Positions 9,202-18,122 of a stretch of DNA of 64,000 bases are shown here, piece after piece. The stretch is taken from positions 1 to 64,000 of the forward strand of contig CAXTCF010000001.1 of the NCBI GenBank assembly GCA_964242945.1, read 5' to 3'. The notes beneath the pieces were generated by a model that was given only the letters and a program-made list of their open reading frames with translations, was not told where the DNA came from and searched no databases. Every line of letters begins with the position of its first letter. Within the stretch, counting starts at the first letter, position 1. The position numbers and the translations under genes were made by a program. This DNA is from Mesorhizobium_B sp964242945. Lineage in GTDB: Bacteria > Pseudomonadota > Alphaproteobacteria > Rhizobiales > Rhizobiaceae.

Positions 9202-9432
9202 ATGGCGGACGAGCCGGAAAATTTGGTGCTGACATTGCTTCGCGGCATCCGTGCGAAGCTGGATGACCATGACAGACGATTTGACGCGCAGGACAAGCGG
9301 TTCGATACCCTCGAAAGAACGGTCCGCGAATGGCAGGAAACAACTGCCACGAGTCTCGGCTTCGGCGAATATGCGCATAGAAGCGATGAGCTACGACATC
9401 GAGGCGATCAAGTAACGCCTCCTGCAGCTTGA
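9202..9432 (+). CDS. Small coiled-coil protein inside the nuo operon (second copy type)
   Basis: A 76-residue ORF between nuoF and nuoG. It opens MADEPENLVLTLLRGIRAKL and continues DDHDRRFDAQDKRFDTLERT, a repeating D-x-x-F/L pattern typical of short coiled coils. The opening resembles the small ORF at 2448-2711 (MADPSDMILPMLREMRAEI), so the two are probably distant paralogues placed in one operon. The C-terminal 25 residues look unrelated and could be decayed. It starts 7 nt after nuoF. The function is unknown. Confidence 0.6.
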   Translation: MADEPENLVLTLLRGIRAKLDDHDRRFDAQDKRFDTLERTVREWQETTATSLGFGEYAHRSDELRHRGDQVTPPAA

Positions 9433-9483
9433 AGGTCGGCATTGAAGGTACGTTTGACGGTTTTCCGTCGAGGTTGAATGTGA

Positions 9484-11571
9484 ATGGCTAAGCTTAAAGT
9501 CGATGGCGAACTGATCGAGGTTCCCGACCACTTCACGCTGCTTCAGGCAGCCGAAGCGGCCGGTGCGGAGATCCCACGCTTCTGCTTCCACGAACGGCTG
9601 TCGATCGCCGGCAACTGCCGCATGTGCCTGATCGAGGTGAAAGGCGGGCCGCCGAAGCCGCAGGCGTCCTGCGCCATGGGCGTGAAGGACATGCGCCCCG
9701 GCCCGAACGGCGAGCCGCCGGAAATCTTCACCAACACGCCGATGGTGAAAAAGGCGCGCGAAGGGGTGATGGAGTTCCTGCTCATCAACCATCCGCTCGA
9801 CTGCCCAATCTGCGACCAGGGCGGGGAGTGCGACCTTCAGGATCAGGCGATGGCGTTCGGCGTCGATGCCTCGCGCTATCAGGAGAACAAGCGCGCGGTC
9901 GAGGACAAATATGTCGGCCCGCTCGTCAAGACGATCATGAACCGCTGCATCCACTGCACGCGTTGCGTTCGGTTCACGACGGAAGTGGCAGGCATCTCCG
10001 AACTCGGCCTGATCGGCCGCGGCGAGGATGCGGAGATCACCACCTATCTCGAACAGGCGATGACCTCCGAGTTGCAGGGCAACGTGATCGACCTCTGCCC
10101 GGTCGGAGCGCTGACCTCCAAGCCTTACGCCTTCCAGGCCAGGCCTTGGGAACTGACCAAGACGGAGTCGATCGACGTCATGGATGCGGTCGGCTCGGCC
10201 ATCCGCGTTGACTCCCGCGGGCGCGAGGTGATGCGCATCATGCCGCGCGTCAACGAGCAGGTGAACGAGGAGTGGATCTCCGACAAGACCCGCTTCATCT
10301 GGGACGGGTTGCGCACGCAGCGCCTCGACCGGCCATACGTGCGCGTCGGCGGCAAGCTCCAGGCGACATCGTGGGCGCAGGCGTTCGCCGCCGTGCGGTC
10401 GGCCGTCGCGCGGGCCAACCCCAGCAGCATCGGCGCCATCGCCGGCGATCTCGCTGCCGTCGAAGAGATGTATGCGTTGAAGCTGCTGATGGCATCGCTC
10501 GGCTCGAACAATATCGACTGCCGGCAGGACGGCGCGAAGCTCGATCCCGCCCAGGGACGTGCCAGCTACGTGTTCAATCCGACCATCGAAGGCATCGAGC
10601 AGGCGGATGCGATCCTGATCATCGGGGCCAACCCGCGCTGGGAAGCCTCCGTTCTGAACGCACGCATCCGCAAGCGCTGGCGCGCGGGCAACGTGCCGAT
10701 CGGCGTGATCGGCGATGTCGGCGACCTGCGGTATCAGTACGACTATCTCGGCGCCGGCGCCGACTCGCTCAATGAACTCGTCTCAGGCCGCGGCAGCTTC
10801 TATGAGAAGTTCGAGAAGGCGCAGCGTCCTCTGGTGATCGTCGGGCAGGGCGCCTTGAGGGGCGAGGATGGTGCTTCGGTTCTCGGTGCGGCGGCAAAGC
10901 TTGCGGCTGGCATCGGAACACGCGCCGAGGGCTGGAACGGCTTGGCGGTACTGCACAACGCGGCCGGCCGCGTCGGCGGTCTCGACATCGGCTTCGTGCC
11001 GGGCGAAGGCGGCATGGACGTTGCCGGGATGCTCGATAATGCCGAGTTGCTCTTCCTGCTCGGCGCCGACGAATCGGACCTCTCGGAGACGAAAGCCTTT
11101 GTCGTTTACATCGGCACCCATGGCGACGCCGGCGCGCACCGGGCGGACGTGATCCTGCCCGGCTCGGCATACACGGAAAAGTCCGGCACCTACGTGAACA
11201 CCGAAGGCCGGGTGCAGCGCACGAACCGCGCCGGCTTCGCGCCGGGCGAGGCGAAGGAGGACTGGGCCATCCTGCGCGCCCTCTCCGATGTGCTCGGCAA
11301 GCGGCTGCCGTTCGACTCCCTGGCTCAGCTTCGCGCCAAGCTCTTCGGTGAGTTCCCGCATCTCGCCGAAGTGGGCGAGATCGCAGAGGCCGGAAGCGCA
11401 GTCGTCTCCTGGATGGGCCAGAAGGCCGGTCCGCTCGGAAAGGGCGCCTTCGTGGCTGGGGTCGGCGACTTCTACCTCACCAACCCGATCGCCCGCGCGT
11501 CGGCAATCATGGCCGAGTGCTCGGCATTGGCAAAGGCCGAGGTCGGCCAGGCGGCGGAAGCGGCGGAGTAG
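9484..11571 (+). CDS. nuoG: NADH-quinone oxidoreductase subunit G
   Basis: The 695-residue 75-kDa-type subunit. The N-terminal ferredoxin domain has FCFHERLSIAGNCRMC for the [2Fe-2S] cluster. It is followed by HPLDCPICDQGGECDLQD and RCIHCTRCVRF for the [4Fe-4S] clusters, and a molybdopterin-oxidoreductase-like region from about residue 220 that has lost its cofactor in this family. It passes electrons from NuoF towards NuoB. A 51-nt gap separates it from the small ORF upstream. The length matches other alphaproteobacterial NuoG proteins. Confidence 0.97.
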   Translation: MAKLKVDGELIEVPDHFTLLQAAEAAGAEIPRFCFHERLSIAGNCRMCLIEVKGGPPKPQASCAMGVKDMRPGPNGEPPEIFTNTPMVKKAREGVMEFLLINHPLDCPICDQGGECDLQDQAMAFGVDASRYQENKRAVEDKYVGPLVKTIMNRCIHCTRCVRFTTEVAGISELGLIGRGEDAEITTYLEQAMTSELQGNVIDLCPVGALTSKPYAFQARPWELTKTESIDVMDAVGSAIRVDSRGREVMRIMPRVNEQVNEEWISDKTRFIWDGLRTQRLDRPYVRVGGKLQATSWAQAFAAVRSAVARANPSSIGAIAGDLAAVEEMYALKLLMASLGSNNIDCRQDGAKLDPAQGRASYVFNPTIEGIEQADAILIIGANPRWEASVLNARIRKRWRAGNVPIGVIGDVGDLRYQYDYLGAGADSLNELVSGRGSFYEKFEKAQRPLVIVGQGALRGEDGASVLGAAAKLAAGIGTRAEGWNGLAVLHNAAGRVGGLDIGFVPGEGGMDVAGMLDNAELLFLLGADESDLSETKAFVVYIGTHGDAGAHRADVILPGSAYTEKSGTYVNTEGRVQRTNRAGFAPGEAKEDWAILRALSDVLGKRLPFDSLAQLRAKLFGEFPHLAEVGEIAEAGSAVVSWMGQKAGPLGKGAFVAGVGDFYLTNPIARASAIMAECSALAKAEVGQAAEAAE

Positions 11572-11577
11572 CAACCC

Positions 11578-12624
11578 ATGGAAGGCTTCTTTTCCGTTTA
11601 CGTCCTGCCGGCGCTCATCGCCCTGATCAAGTCGGTGGGGCTCCTGATCATCCTGCTCGTCTTCATCGCCTACCTGCTTTACGCCGACCGCAAGGTCTGG
11701 GCGGCGGTGCAGCTTCGTCGCGGGCCCAACGTGGTCGGGCCATGGGGGCTGCTGCAATCCTTTGCCGACCTGACGAAGTTCTTCGTCAAGGAGCCGGTGA
11801 TCCCTGCCGGCGCCAACAAGGGCGTGTTCCTGCTGGCGCCGCTGGTCTCCGCCGTGCTGGCGATGGCCGCGTGGGCCGTCATCCCGGTGAGCGACGGCTG
11901 GGCTGTCGCCAACATCAATGTCGGCATCCTCTACGTGTTCGCGATCTCGTCGCTGGAGGTCTATGGCGTGATCATGGGCGGCTGGGCGTCGAACTCGAAA
12001 TACCCGTTTCTGGGCGCGCTCCGCTCGGCCGCGCAGATGGTGTCGTATGAAGTCTCCATCGGGTTCGTGATCATCACGGTGCTGCTCTGCGTCGGCTCGC
12101 TCAACCTCACAGACATCGTGCTCTCGCAAGCCGACGGCATCGGCACGCGGATCGGCCTGCCGAACACCTTCCTCGACTGGCATTGGCTCAGTCTTTTCCC
12201 GATGTTCGTGGTCTTCTTCATCTCCGCCCTGGCGGAGACCAACCGACCGCCTTTCGACCTCGTGGAAGCAGAGTCGGAACTCGTCGCCGGCCACATGATC
12301 GAATACTCCTCGACGCCGTTCCTGCTGTTCTTCCTCGGCGAGTATGTCGCGATCGTGCTGATGTGCGCGCTGACCACCATCCTGTTCCTGGGAGGCTGGC
12401 TGCCGCCGTTCAACTTCGCGCCTTTCACCTGGATTCCCGGCGTGATCTGGTTCGTGCTGAAGGTCTCGCTGGTGTTCTTCATGATCGCGATGGTGAAGGC
12501 CTTCGTGCCGCGCTACCGCTACGACCAGCTGATGCGCCTGGGCTGGAAGGTGTTCCTGCCGATCTCGCTGGCGATGGTCGTCATCACCGCCTTCTTCCTG
12601 AAGCTTACCGGACTCGTCGCGTGA
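11578..12624 (+). CDS. nuoH: NADH-quinone oxidoreductase subunit H
   Basis: A 348-residue membrane subunit with eight or so hydrophobic helices that joins the two arms and lines the quinone entrance. The conserved ADRKVWAAVQLRRGPNVVGP loop and ETNRPPFDLVEAESELVAG, with its acidic cluster, are present. Its stop codon overlaps the GTG start of the next small membrane gene by 4 nt. Confidence 0.97.
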   Translation: MEGFFSVYVLPALIALIKSVGLLIILLVFIAYLLYADRKVWAAVQLRRGPNVVGPWGLLQSFADLTKFFVKEPVIPAGANKGVFLLAPLVSAVLAMAAWAVIPVSDGWAVANINVGILYVFAISSLEVYGVIMGGWASNSKYPFLGALRSAAQMVSYEVSIGFVIITVLLCVGSLNLTDIVLSQADGIGTRIGLPNTFLDWHWLSLFPMFVVFFISALAETNRPPFDLVEAESELVAGHMIEYSSTPFLLFFLGEYVAIVLMCALTTILFLGGWLPPFNFAPFTWIPGVIWFVLKVSLVFFMIAMVKAFVPRYRYDQLMRLGWKVFLPISLAMVVITAFFLKLTGLVA

Positions 12625-12878
12625 GCGACGTAGCCGTGGGTGCGCTAGGGGCTTTGGCAGGACTGCTCGTCGCCCTCTTCGGAAATGTGTTGGTACTGCC
12701 TTTTGTCCTACGAACCCAAGACGATCGCTTTTCGGACAGTTGGAAGTCTCCGGTGTTCGGCTGGAATAAGGTCAAAGTCGCCAAGCTGACTAAGCTCATG
12801 TATCGCGTCCAGATGCCGGTCCTGTTCAGCATCATCGGTGCAATGCTGGCTTTGCAGATGTTCGGAGGGCGTCCATGA
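12621..12878 (+). CDS. Small two-helix membrane protein with DUF1467-like motif
   Basis: An 85-residue ORF starting with GTG at 12621, overlapping the nuoH stop. Hydrophobic helices lie at residues about 5-28 and 64-80, with a basic cytosol-type loop between. Residues 26-35 read LPFVLRTQDD. Nine of these ten residues match LPFSLRTQDD of the DUF1467 protein encoded at 22485-22754, which has the same two-helix layout. Codon use is clearly less GC-biased than in nuoH and nuoI. It is translationally coupled on both sides. I do not recognise a described family for the whole protein; an accessory role in complex I is conjecture. Confidence 0.65.
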   Translation: MSDVAVGALGALAGLLVALFGNVLVLPFVLRTQDDRFSDSWKSPVFGWNKVKVAKLTKLMYRVQMPVLFSIIGAMLALQMFGGRP

Positions 12879-13066
12879 GCTTTGCTCTAGCCGGCGCGCT
12901 GGTCGGCCTCGGCTTGGCTCTCTTCGAACTCTTCTTTCTGCGCGCTCTGGCCAAGCGCGTCGATTTGCCTGAAACGCGAACCGCGCTAGCTGTTGCAGGA
13001 GTGGTTCAGATCGTGCTCTTCCCCGTGCTCGGCTGGTTCACGGCCCCCTACCTGTTTGGAGAGTAG
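12875..13066 (+). CDS. Small membrane protein between nuoH and nuoI
   Basis: A 63-residue protein with two hydrophobic segments (residues about 3-25 and 38-60) and a short charged loop LAKRVDLPETRT. The ATG overlaps the stop of the preceding small gene by 4 nt, and nuoI starts 6 nt after its stop. It is therefore the second of a coupled pair of tiny membrane proteins inserted into the operon. Codon bias resembles its partner, not the nuo genes. The function is unknown. Confidence 0.62.
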   Translation: MSFALAGALVGLGLALFELFFLRALAKRVDLPETRTALAVAGVVQIVLFPVLGWFTAPYLFGE

Positions 13067-13072
13067 CAAAAC

Positions 13073-13564
13073 ATGTCTGCGCTGGCGCAAGCCGCCAAAG
13101 GGCTGTTGCTCAAGGAATTCATCGGCGCCTTCTTCCTGTCGATGCGCCAGTTCTTTGCGCCCAAGGCGACGCTGAACTATCCGCATGAGAAGGGGCCGCT
13201 GTCGCCTCGCTTCCGCGGCGAGCACGCGCTGCGCCGCTATCCCAACGGCGAGGAGCGCTGCATCGCCTGCAAGCTCTGCGAGGCCATATGCCCGGCGCAG
13301 GCCATCACCATCGAAGCCGGGCCGCGCCGCAACGACGGCACGCGGCGCACCGTGCGCTACGACATCGACATGGTGAAGTGCATTTATTGCGGCTTCTGCC
13401 AGGAGGCCTGCCCGGTGGACGCCATCGTGGAAGGCCCGAACTTCGAGTTCTCGACCGAAACGCGCGAGGAACTCTACTACGACAAGGACAAGCTGCTCGC
13501 GAACGGCGACCGCTGGGAGCAGGAACTCGCCCGCAACATCGCGATGGATTCGCCGTATCGCTGA
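13073..13564 (+). CDS. nuoI: NADH-quinone oxidoreductase subunit I
   Basis: The 163-residue ferredoxin-like subunit carrying clusters N6a and N6b. The two eight-iron motifs are CIACKLCEAICP and CIYCGFCQEACP. The N-terminal amphipathic helix and YPHEKGPLSPRFRGEHALRR are typical of the family. Its length equals the alphaproteobacterial standard. A 114-nt non-coding stretch separates it from nuoJ, the largest internal gap in the operon. Confidence 0.97.
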   Translation: MSALAQAAKGLLLKEFIGAFFLSMRQFFAPKATLNYPHEKGPLSPRFRGEHALRRYPNGEERCIACKLCEAICPAQAITIEAGPRRNDGTRRTVRYDIDMVKCIYCGFCQEACPVDAIVEGPNFEFSTETREELYYDKDKLLANGDRWEQELARNIAMDSPYR

Positions 13565-13678
13565 TGCGGCATTGATGGACGGCCCCTGAGCGGTCGTCTA
13601 AGAGGAGTGGCTCCGCACTTTCGTTCAAGGCGCGGCGCTTGGGAAAACGGCTCCGCGGGGGTCGGGTACGGGGTCGCC

Positions 13679-14302
13679 ATGCTCAACGGATTGGAAGCGG
13701 TATTCTTCTACCTCTTCGCCTTCATCGCCGTGGGGGCGGCGACGATGGTCGTCGCGGCCAGGAACCCCGTGCACTCCGTGCTGTTCCTGATCCTCACCTT
13801 CTTCAACGCCGCCGGATTGTTCCTTCTGACGGGCGCCGAGTTCCTGGCGATGATCCTGCTCGTCGTCTATGTCGGCGCCGTGGCGGTGCTCTTTCTGTTC
13901 GTCGTGATGATGCTCGACGTGGATTTCGCCGAGCTTAAGGAGGGCGCACTGCAATATGCGCCGGTCGGCGCGCTGGTCGGCATCGTGCTTGTGGCGGAAC
14001 TCGTCGTCGTGCTTGGCGGCTACGTCTTCGCGCCGCGGCTTGCCGGCAGCGTGGCGCAGCCGACACCGCCTATCGCGGAAATCTCCAACACCGCCGCGCT
14101 CGGCAACATCCTCTACACCAACTACTTCTTCGCCTTCCAGGCTGCCGGCCTTATCCTGGTCGTCGCCATGATCGGCGCGATCGTGCTGACGCTTCGCCAC
14201 AAGACGGGCGTCAAGCGCCAGGATATTTCGCGGCAGGTTGCGCGCACGCCGGAAACGGCGATCGAGGTCCGCAAGGTCGCGACGGGCAGGGGGCTGCAAT
14301 GA
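13679..14302 (+). CDS. nuoJ: NADH-quinone oxidoreductase subunit J
   Basis: A 207-residue, five-helix membrane subunit at the base of the quinone chamber. The conserved helix AEFLAMILLVVYVGAVAVLF is intact. I chose the ATG at 13679 (MLNGLEAVFFYLF) because homologues start there; an in-frame start at 13607 would add a polar, unlike leader. It overlaps nuoK by 4 nt. Confidence 0.95.
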   Translation: MLNGLEAVFFYLFAFIAVGAATMVVAARNPVHSVLFLILTFFNAAGLFLLTGAEFLAMILLVVYVGAVAVLFLFVVMMLDVDFAELKEGALQYAPVGALVGIVLVAELVVVLGGYVFAPRLAGSVAQPTPPIAEISNTAALGNILYTNYFFAFQAAGLILVVAMIGAIVLTLRHKTGVKRQDISRQVARTPETAIEVRKVATGRGLQ

Positions 14303-14607
14303 CGGTCGGCATCTCGCACTTTCTCACCGTTTCCGCGATCTTGTTCACGCTCGGCGTGTTCGGCATCTTCCTGAACCGCAAGAACATCATCGTCATCCTG
14401 ATGTCCGTGGAACTGATCCTGCTCGCCGTGAACATCAACTTCGTGGCCTTCTCCGCAGCACTCGGCGACCTCGTAGGCCAGGTCTTCGCCTTGTTCGTGC
14501 TGACGGTCGCGGCTGCCGAGGCTGCGATCGGCCTTGCGATCCTCGTCGTCTTCTTCCGCAACCGCGGCTCGATCGCAGTGGAAGACGTGAACATGATGAA
14601 AGGCTGA
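14299..14607 (+). CDS. nuoK: NADH-quinone oxidoreductase subunit K
   Basis: A 102-residue, three-helix subunit related to MnhC/MrpC antiporter proteins. Helix 2, with IVILMSVELILLAVNINFV, holds the buried glutamate that takes part in proton transfer. The ATG overlaps the nuoJ stop. Confidence 0.97.
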   Translation: MTVGISHFLTVSAILFTLGVFGIFLNRKNIIVILMSVELILLAVNINFVAFSAALGDLVGQVFALFVLTVAAAEAAIGLAILVVFFRNRGSIAVEDVNMMKG

Positions 14608-14610
14608 GGC

Positions 14611-16599
14611 GTGTATCAGGCGATCGTCTTTCTTCCGCTTCTCGGCTTCCTCATCGCCGGCATCTTTGGCAACCGCATCGGTGCGAAGAACGCCGAATAC
14701 GTCACTTGCGGCCTGATGATCGTCACGGCCGTTTTGTCTTGGATCGCGTTCTTCTCCGTCGCAGTGGGCCACACGGAAGCCTTCACGGTTCCCGTGCTCC
14801 GCTTCCTCGACATCGGTCAGCTTCAGGCCGATTGGTCCCTGCGCATCGACACGTTGACGGTGGTGATGCTCGTCGTGGTCAACACGGTGTCGTGCCTCGT
14901 GCACGTTTATTCCATCGGCTACATGCACCACGATCCGCATCGGCCGCGCTTCTTCGCCTACCTGTCGCTGTTCACCTTCGCGATGCTTTCGCTGGTGACG
15001 TCGAACAACCTCGTCCAGATGTTCTTCGGCTGGGAAGGCGTGGGCTTGGCGTCCTACCTGCTGATCGGCTTCTGGTTCCACAAGCCCTCCGCCAATGCGG
15101 CGGCCATGAAGGCGTTCATCGTCAACCGGGTCGGCGATTTCGGCTTCGCGCTCGGCATTTTCGGCGTGTTCGTGCTGTTCGGGTCGGTCAACTTGGACAC
15201 GATCTTTGCCAATGTCGGGTCCTTCGTACCGGCCGAAGGCGCAGGCGAGACCGGCAGGGTGGCGCTGAACTTCCTCGGCTACGCGCTGGACCCGCAGTCG
15301 GCTCTTACCATCGTCTGCCTGCTGCTGTTCATGGGCGCCATGGGCAAGTCGGCGCAGGTGCCGCTGCACACCTGGCTGCCGGACGCCATGGAAGGCCCGA
15401 CGCCGGTTTCGGCCCTAATCCATGCCGCGACGATGGTGACGGCCGGCGTGTTCATGCTGGCCCGCCTTTCGCCGCTCTTCGAGCACTCTCATACGGCGCT
15501 GACCTTCGTCACCTTCATCGGGGCGTTCACCGCGTTCTTTGCCGCCACCGTCGGTCTGGTGCAGAACGACATCAAGCGCGTGATCGCCTATTCCACCTGT
15601 TCGCAGCTCGGCTACATGTTCGTGGCGCTCGGCACCGGCTTCTACGGCGCGGCGATCTTCCACCTCTTCACCCATGCCTTCTTCAAGGCGCTGCTGTTCC
15701 TCGGTTCCGGCTCCGTGATCCATGCGGTTTCGGACGAGCAGGACATGCGCAGGATGGGCGGCCTGCGCACCCTCATCCCGCGCACCTACTGGATGATGGT
15801 GGTCGGCACGCTGGCGCTGACCGGCGTCGGCATCCCCGCGACCGTGATCGGCACGGCCGGCTTCTTCTCCAAGGACGCCATCATCGAGGGCGCATTCATG
15901 GGCGAGAACGTCGTGGCGCCGTTCGCCTTCGTGCTCCTGGTGATCGCAGCGGCCTTCACGAGCTTCTACTCCTGGCGGCTGATCTTCATGACCTTCCACG
16001 GCCAACCCCGCGCCAGCCACGACGTCATGCATCACGTGCACGAGTCGCCTCCGGTGATGCTGATCCCCCTCTACATCCTGGCTGTCGGCGCGCTTTTCGC
16101 GGGCGTGGTGTTCCACCAGTACTTCCTGGGCGAAGCCTATTCGGAGTTCTGGAAGCAGGCGCTCTTCAACCTGCCAGAAAACAACATTCGCACCGAGTCC
16201 GAGGAAGTCGCGCTCTGGGTCGAGCTTGCGCCGTTCGTGGCGATGGTGATCGGCTTCGTGCTGGCCTACCAGTTCTACATCCGCAAGCCGGAGCTTCCGC
16301 GGCAGTTCGCCGAAAGCCAGCGCGGCCTCTACCAGTTCCTGCTCAACAAGTGGTACTTCGACGAACTCTACGACTTCCTGTTCGTGCGTCCGGCGATGCG
16401 CGTCGGCCGCTTCCTCTGGAAGACCGGCGACGGCACCGTCATCGACGGCATGGGCCCTGACGGCATCGCGGCCCGCGTCCAGGATATCACGCGCGGCGTC
16501 GTGCGGCTCCAGACCGGCTACCTCTACCACTATGCCTTCGTGATGCTGATCGGCGTCGCAGCGCTGGTCACCTGGATGATGGTCGGGAACTCCTTCTGA
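14611..16599 (+). CDS. nuoL: NADH-quinone oxidoreductase subunit L
   Basis: A 662-residue antiporter-like subunit at the distal end of the membrane arm. The family motif GWEGVGLASYLLIGFWF and MGKSAQVPLHTWLPDAMEGP, with its essential lysine, are present. The long lateral helix follows the C-terminal transmembrane segments. The start codon is GTG at 14611, 3 nt after nuoK. The stop overlaps the nuoM ATG by one base. Confidence 0.97.
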   Translation: MYQAIVFLPLLGFLIAGIFGNRIGAKNAEYVTCGLMIVTAVLSWIAFFSVAVGHTEAFTVPVLRFLDIGQLQADWSLRIDTLTVVMLVVVNTVSCLVHVYSIGYMHHDPHRPRFFAYLSLFTFAMLSLVTSNNLVQMFFGWEGVGLASYLLIGFWFHKPSANAAAMKAFIVNRVGDFGFALGIFGVFVLFGSVNLDTIFANVGSFVPAEGAGETGRVALNFLGYALDPQSALTIVCLLLFMGAMGKSAQVPLHTWLPDAMEGPTPVSALIHAATMVTAGVFMLARLSPLFEHSHTALTFVTFIGAFTAFFAATVGLVQNDIKRVIAYSTCSQLGYMFVALGTGFYGAAIFHLFTHAFFKALLFLGSGSVIHAVSDEQDMRRMGGLRTLIPRTYWMMVVGTLALTGVGIPATVIGTAGFFSKDAIIEGAFMGENVVAPFAFVLLVIAAAFTSFYSWRLIFMTFHGQPRASHDVMHHVHESPPVMLIPLYILAVGALFAGVVFHQYFLGEAYSEFWKQALFNLPENNIRTESEEVALWVELAPFVAMVIGFVLAYQFYIRKPELPRQFAESQRGLYQFLLNKWYFDELYDFLFVRPAMRVGRFLWKTGDGTVIDGMGPDGIAARVQDITRGVVRLQTGYLYHYAFVMLIGVAALVTWMMVGNSF

Positions 16600-18104
16600 T
16601 GAGCGGGTGGCCTATCCTTACCTTTCTCACCTTCGCTCCGCTCATCGGGGCGGCGATGATCCTGTTCATACGTGATGACAGCGTAGCGGCGCGGAGCAAC
16701 ATCCGAAACATCACGCTGATCACCACGGTGTTCGTGTTCGTTGTGTCGCTGTTCCTATGGACCGGCTTCGACAAAGCCAATCCGGGCTTCCAGTTCGTTG
16801 AACGATACGGGTGGCTCGACGCCGGCATCACCTACCACATGGGCGTGGACGGCATCTCCGTGCTGTTCGTCATCCTCACCGCGTTCCTGATGCCCTTCTG
16901 CATCCTGGCAAGCTGGTATGCGATCGAGAAGCGCGTGAAGGAGTACATGATCGCGTTCCTGCTCCTGGAAACGCTGATGATCGGCGTCTTCTGCGCGCTG
17001 GACGTGGTGCTGTTCTACGTCTTCTTCGAGGCCGGCCTGATCCCGATGTTCATCATCATCGGCGTCTGGGGCGGCAAGCGCCGGGTCTATGCGTCGTTCA
17101 AGTTCTTCCTCTACACGCTGCTCGGCTCCGTGCTGATGCTGCTCGCCATCATGGCGATGTATTTCCAGGCGGGCACGACGGACATCCCGACCCTGCTGGC
17201 GCACGACTTCCCCGCCAACATGCAGACCTGGCTCTTCCTGGCTTTCTTCGCCTCCTTCGCGGTGAAGATGCCGATGTGGCCGGTCCACACCTGGCTGCCC
17301 GACGCGCATGTGGAGGCGCCGACGGCCGGCTCGGTGATCCTGGCGGGCATCCTCCTGAAGATGGGCGGCTACGGTTTCCTGCGCTTTTCCCTGCCGATGT
17401 TCCCGCTCGCGTCCGAGTTCTTCGCGCCCTACGTCTTCACGCTTTCGGTGGTGGCGATCATCTACACCTCGCTGGTCGCGCTGATGCAGGAGGACATCAA
17501 GAAGCTGATCGCCTACTCTTCGGTCGCCCATATGGGTTTCGTGACGATGGGCATCTTCGCGTTGAACTCGGCCGGCATCCAGGGCGCGCTGTTCCTGATG
17601 CTCTCGCACGGGCTGGTGTCCGGCGCGCTGTTCCTTTGCGTCGGCGTTGTCTATGACCGCATGCACACCCGCGAGATCGCAGCCTATGGCGGGCTCGTGA
17701 ACAACATGCCGAAATACGCCGTGGCATTCCTGATCCTCACCATGGCGAATGTCGGCCTGCCCGGCACCTCCGGCTTCGTCGGCGAGTTCCTGTCGCTGAT
17801 GGGAGCGTTCCAGGCGAATACCTGGGTGGCGTTCTTTGCGACGACGGGTGTGATCCTGTCCGCTGCCTACGCGCTCTGGCTCTACCGCAAGGTGATCTTC
17901 GGGGCGTTGACGAAGGACAGCCTGAAGGGGCTGCTCGATCTCAGCCCGCGCGAGAAGGTCGTGCTCTACCCTCTGGTGGCCTTGGTGATCTTCTTCGGCA
18001 TCTACCCCGCGCCGGTGTTCGATGTGACGACCGCTTCGGTCAACGCCCTGTTGAACGACGTGACGGCGTCGATCGGCTCGGCGCAGACCGCCTCGGCAAA
18101 TTGA
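16599..18104 (+). CDS. nuoM: NADH-quinone oxidoreductase subunit M
   Basis: A 501-residue, 14-helix antiporter-like subunit of the proton-pumping arm. MPMWPVHTWLPDAHVEAPTA carries the conserved lysine-region motif, and FYVFFEAGLIPMFIIIGVWG holds the conserved glutamate. It starts inside the nuoL stop codon (TGATG). The length is normal. Confidence 0.97.
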   Translation: MSGWPILTFLTFAPLIGAAMILFIRDDSVAARSNIRNITLITTVFVFVVSLFLWTGFDKANPGFQFVERYGWLDAGITYHMGVDGISVLFVILTAFLMPFCILASWYAIEKRVKEYMIAFLLLETLMIGVFCALDVVLFYVFFEAGLIPMFIIIGVWGGKRRVYASFKFFLYTLLGSVLMLLAIMAMYFQAGTTDIPTLLAHDFPANMQTWLFLAFFASFAVKMPMWPVHTWLPDAHVEAPTAGSVILAGILLKMGGYGFLRFSLPMFPLASEFFAPYVFTLSVVAIIYTSLVALMQEDIKKLIAYSSVAHMGFVTMGIFALNSAGIQGALFLMLSHGLVSGALFLCVGVVYDRMHTREIAAYGGLVNNMPKYAVAFLILTMANVGLPGTSGFVGEFLSLMGAFQANTWVAFFATTGVILSAAYALWLYRKVIFGALTKDSLKGLLDLSPREKVVLYPLVALVIFFGIYPAPVFDVTTASVNALLNDVTASIGSAQTASAN

Positions 18105-18122
18105 CGGAGGCGGGGAGCAACC

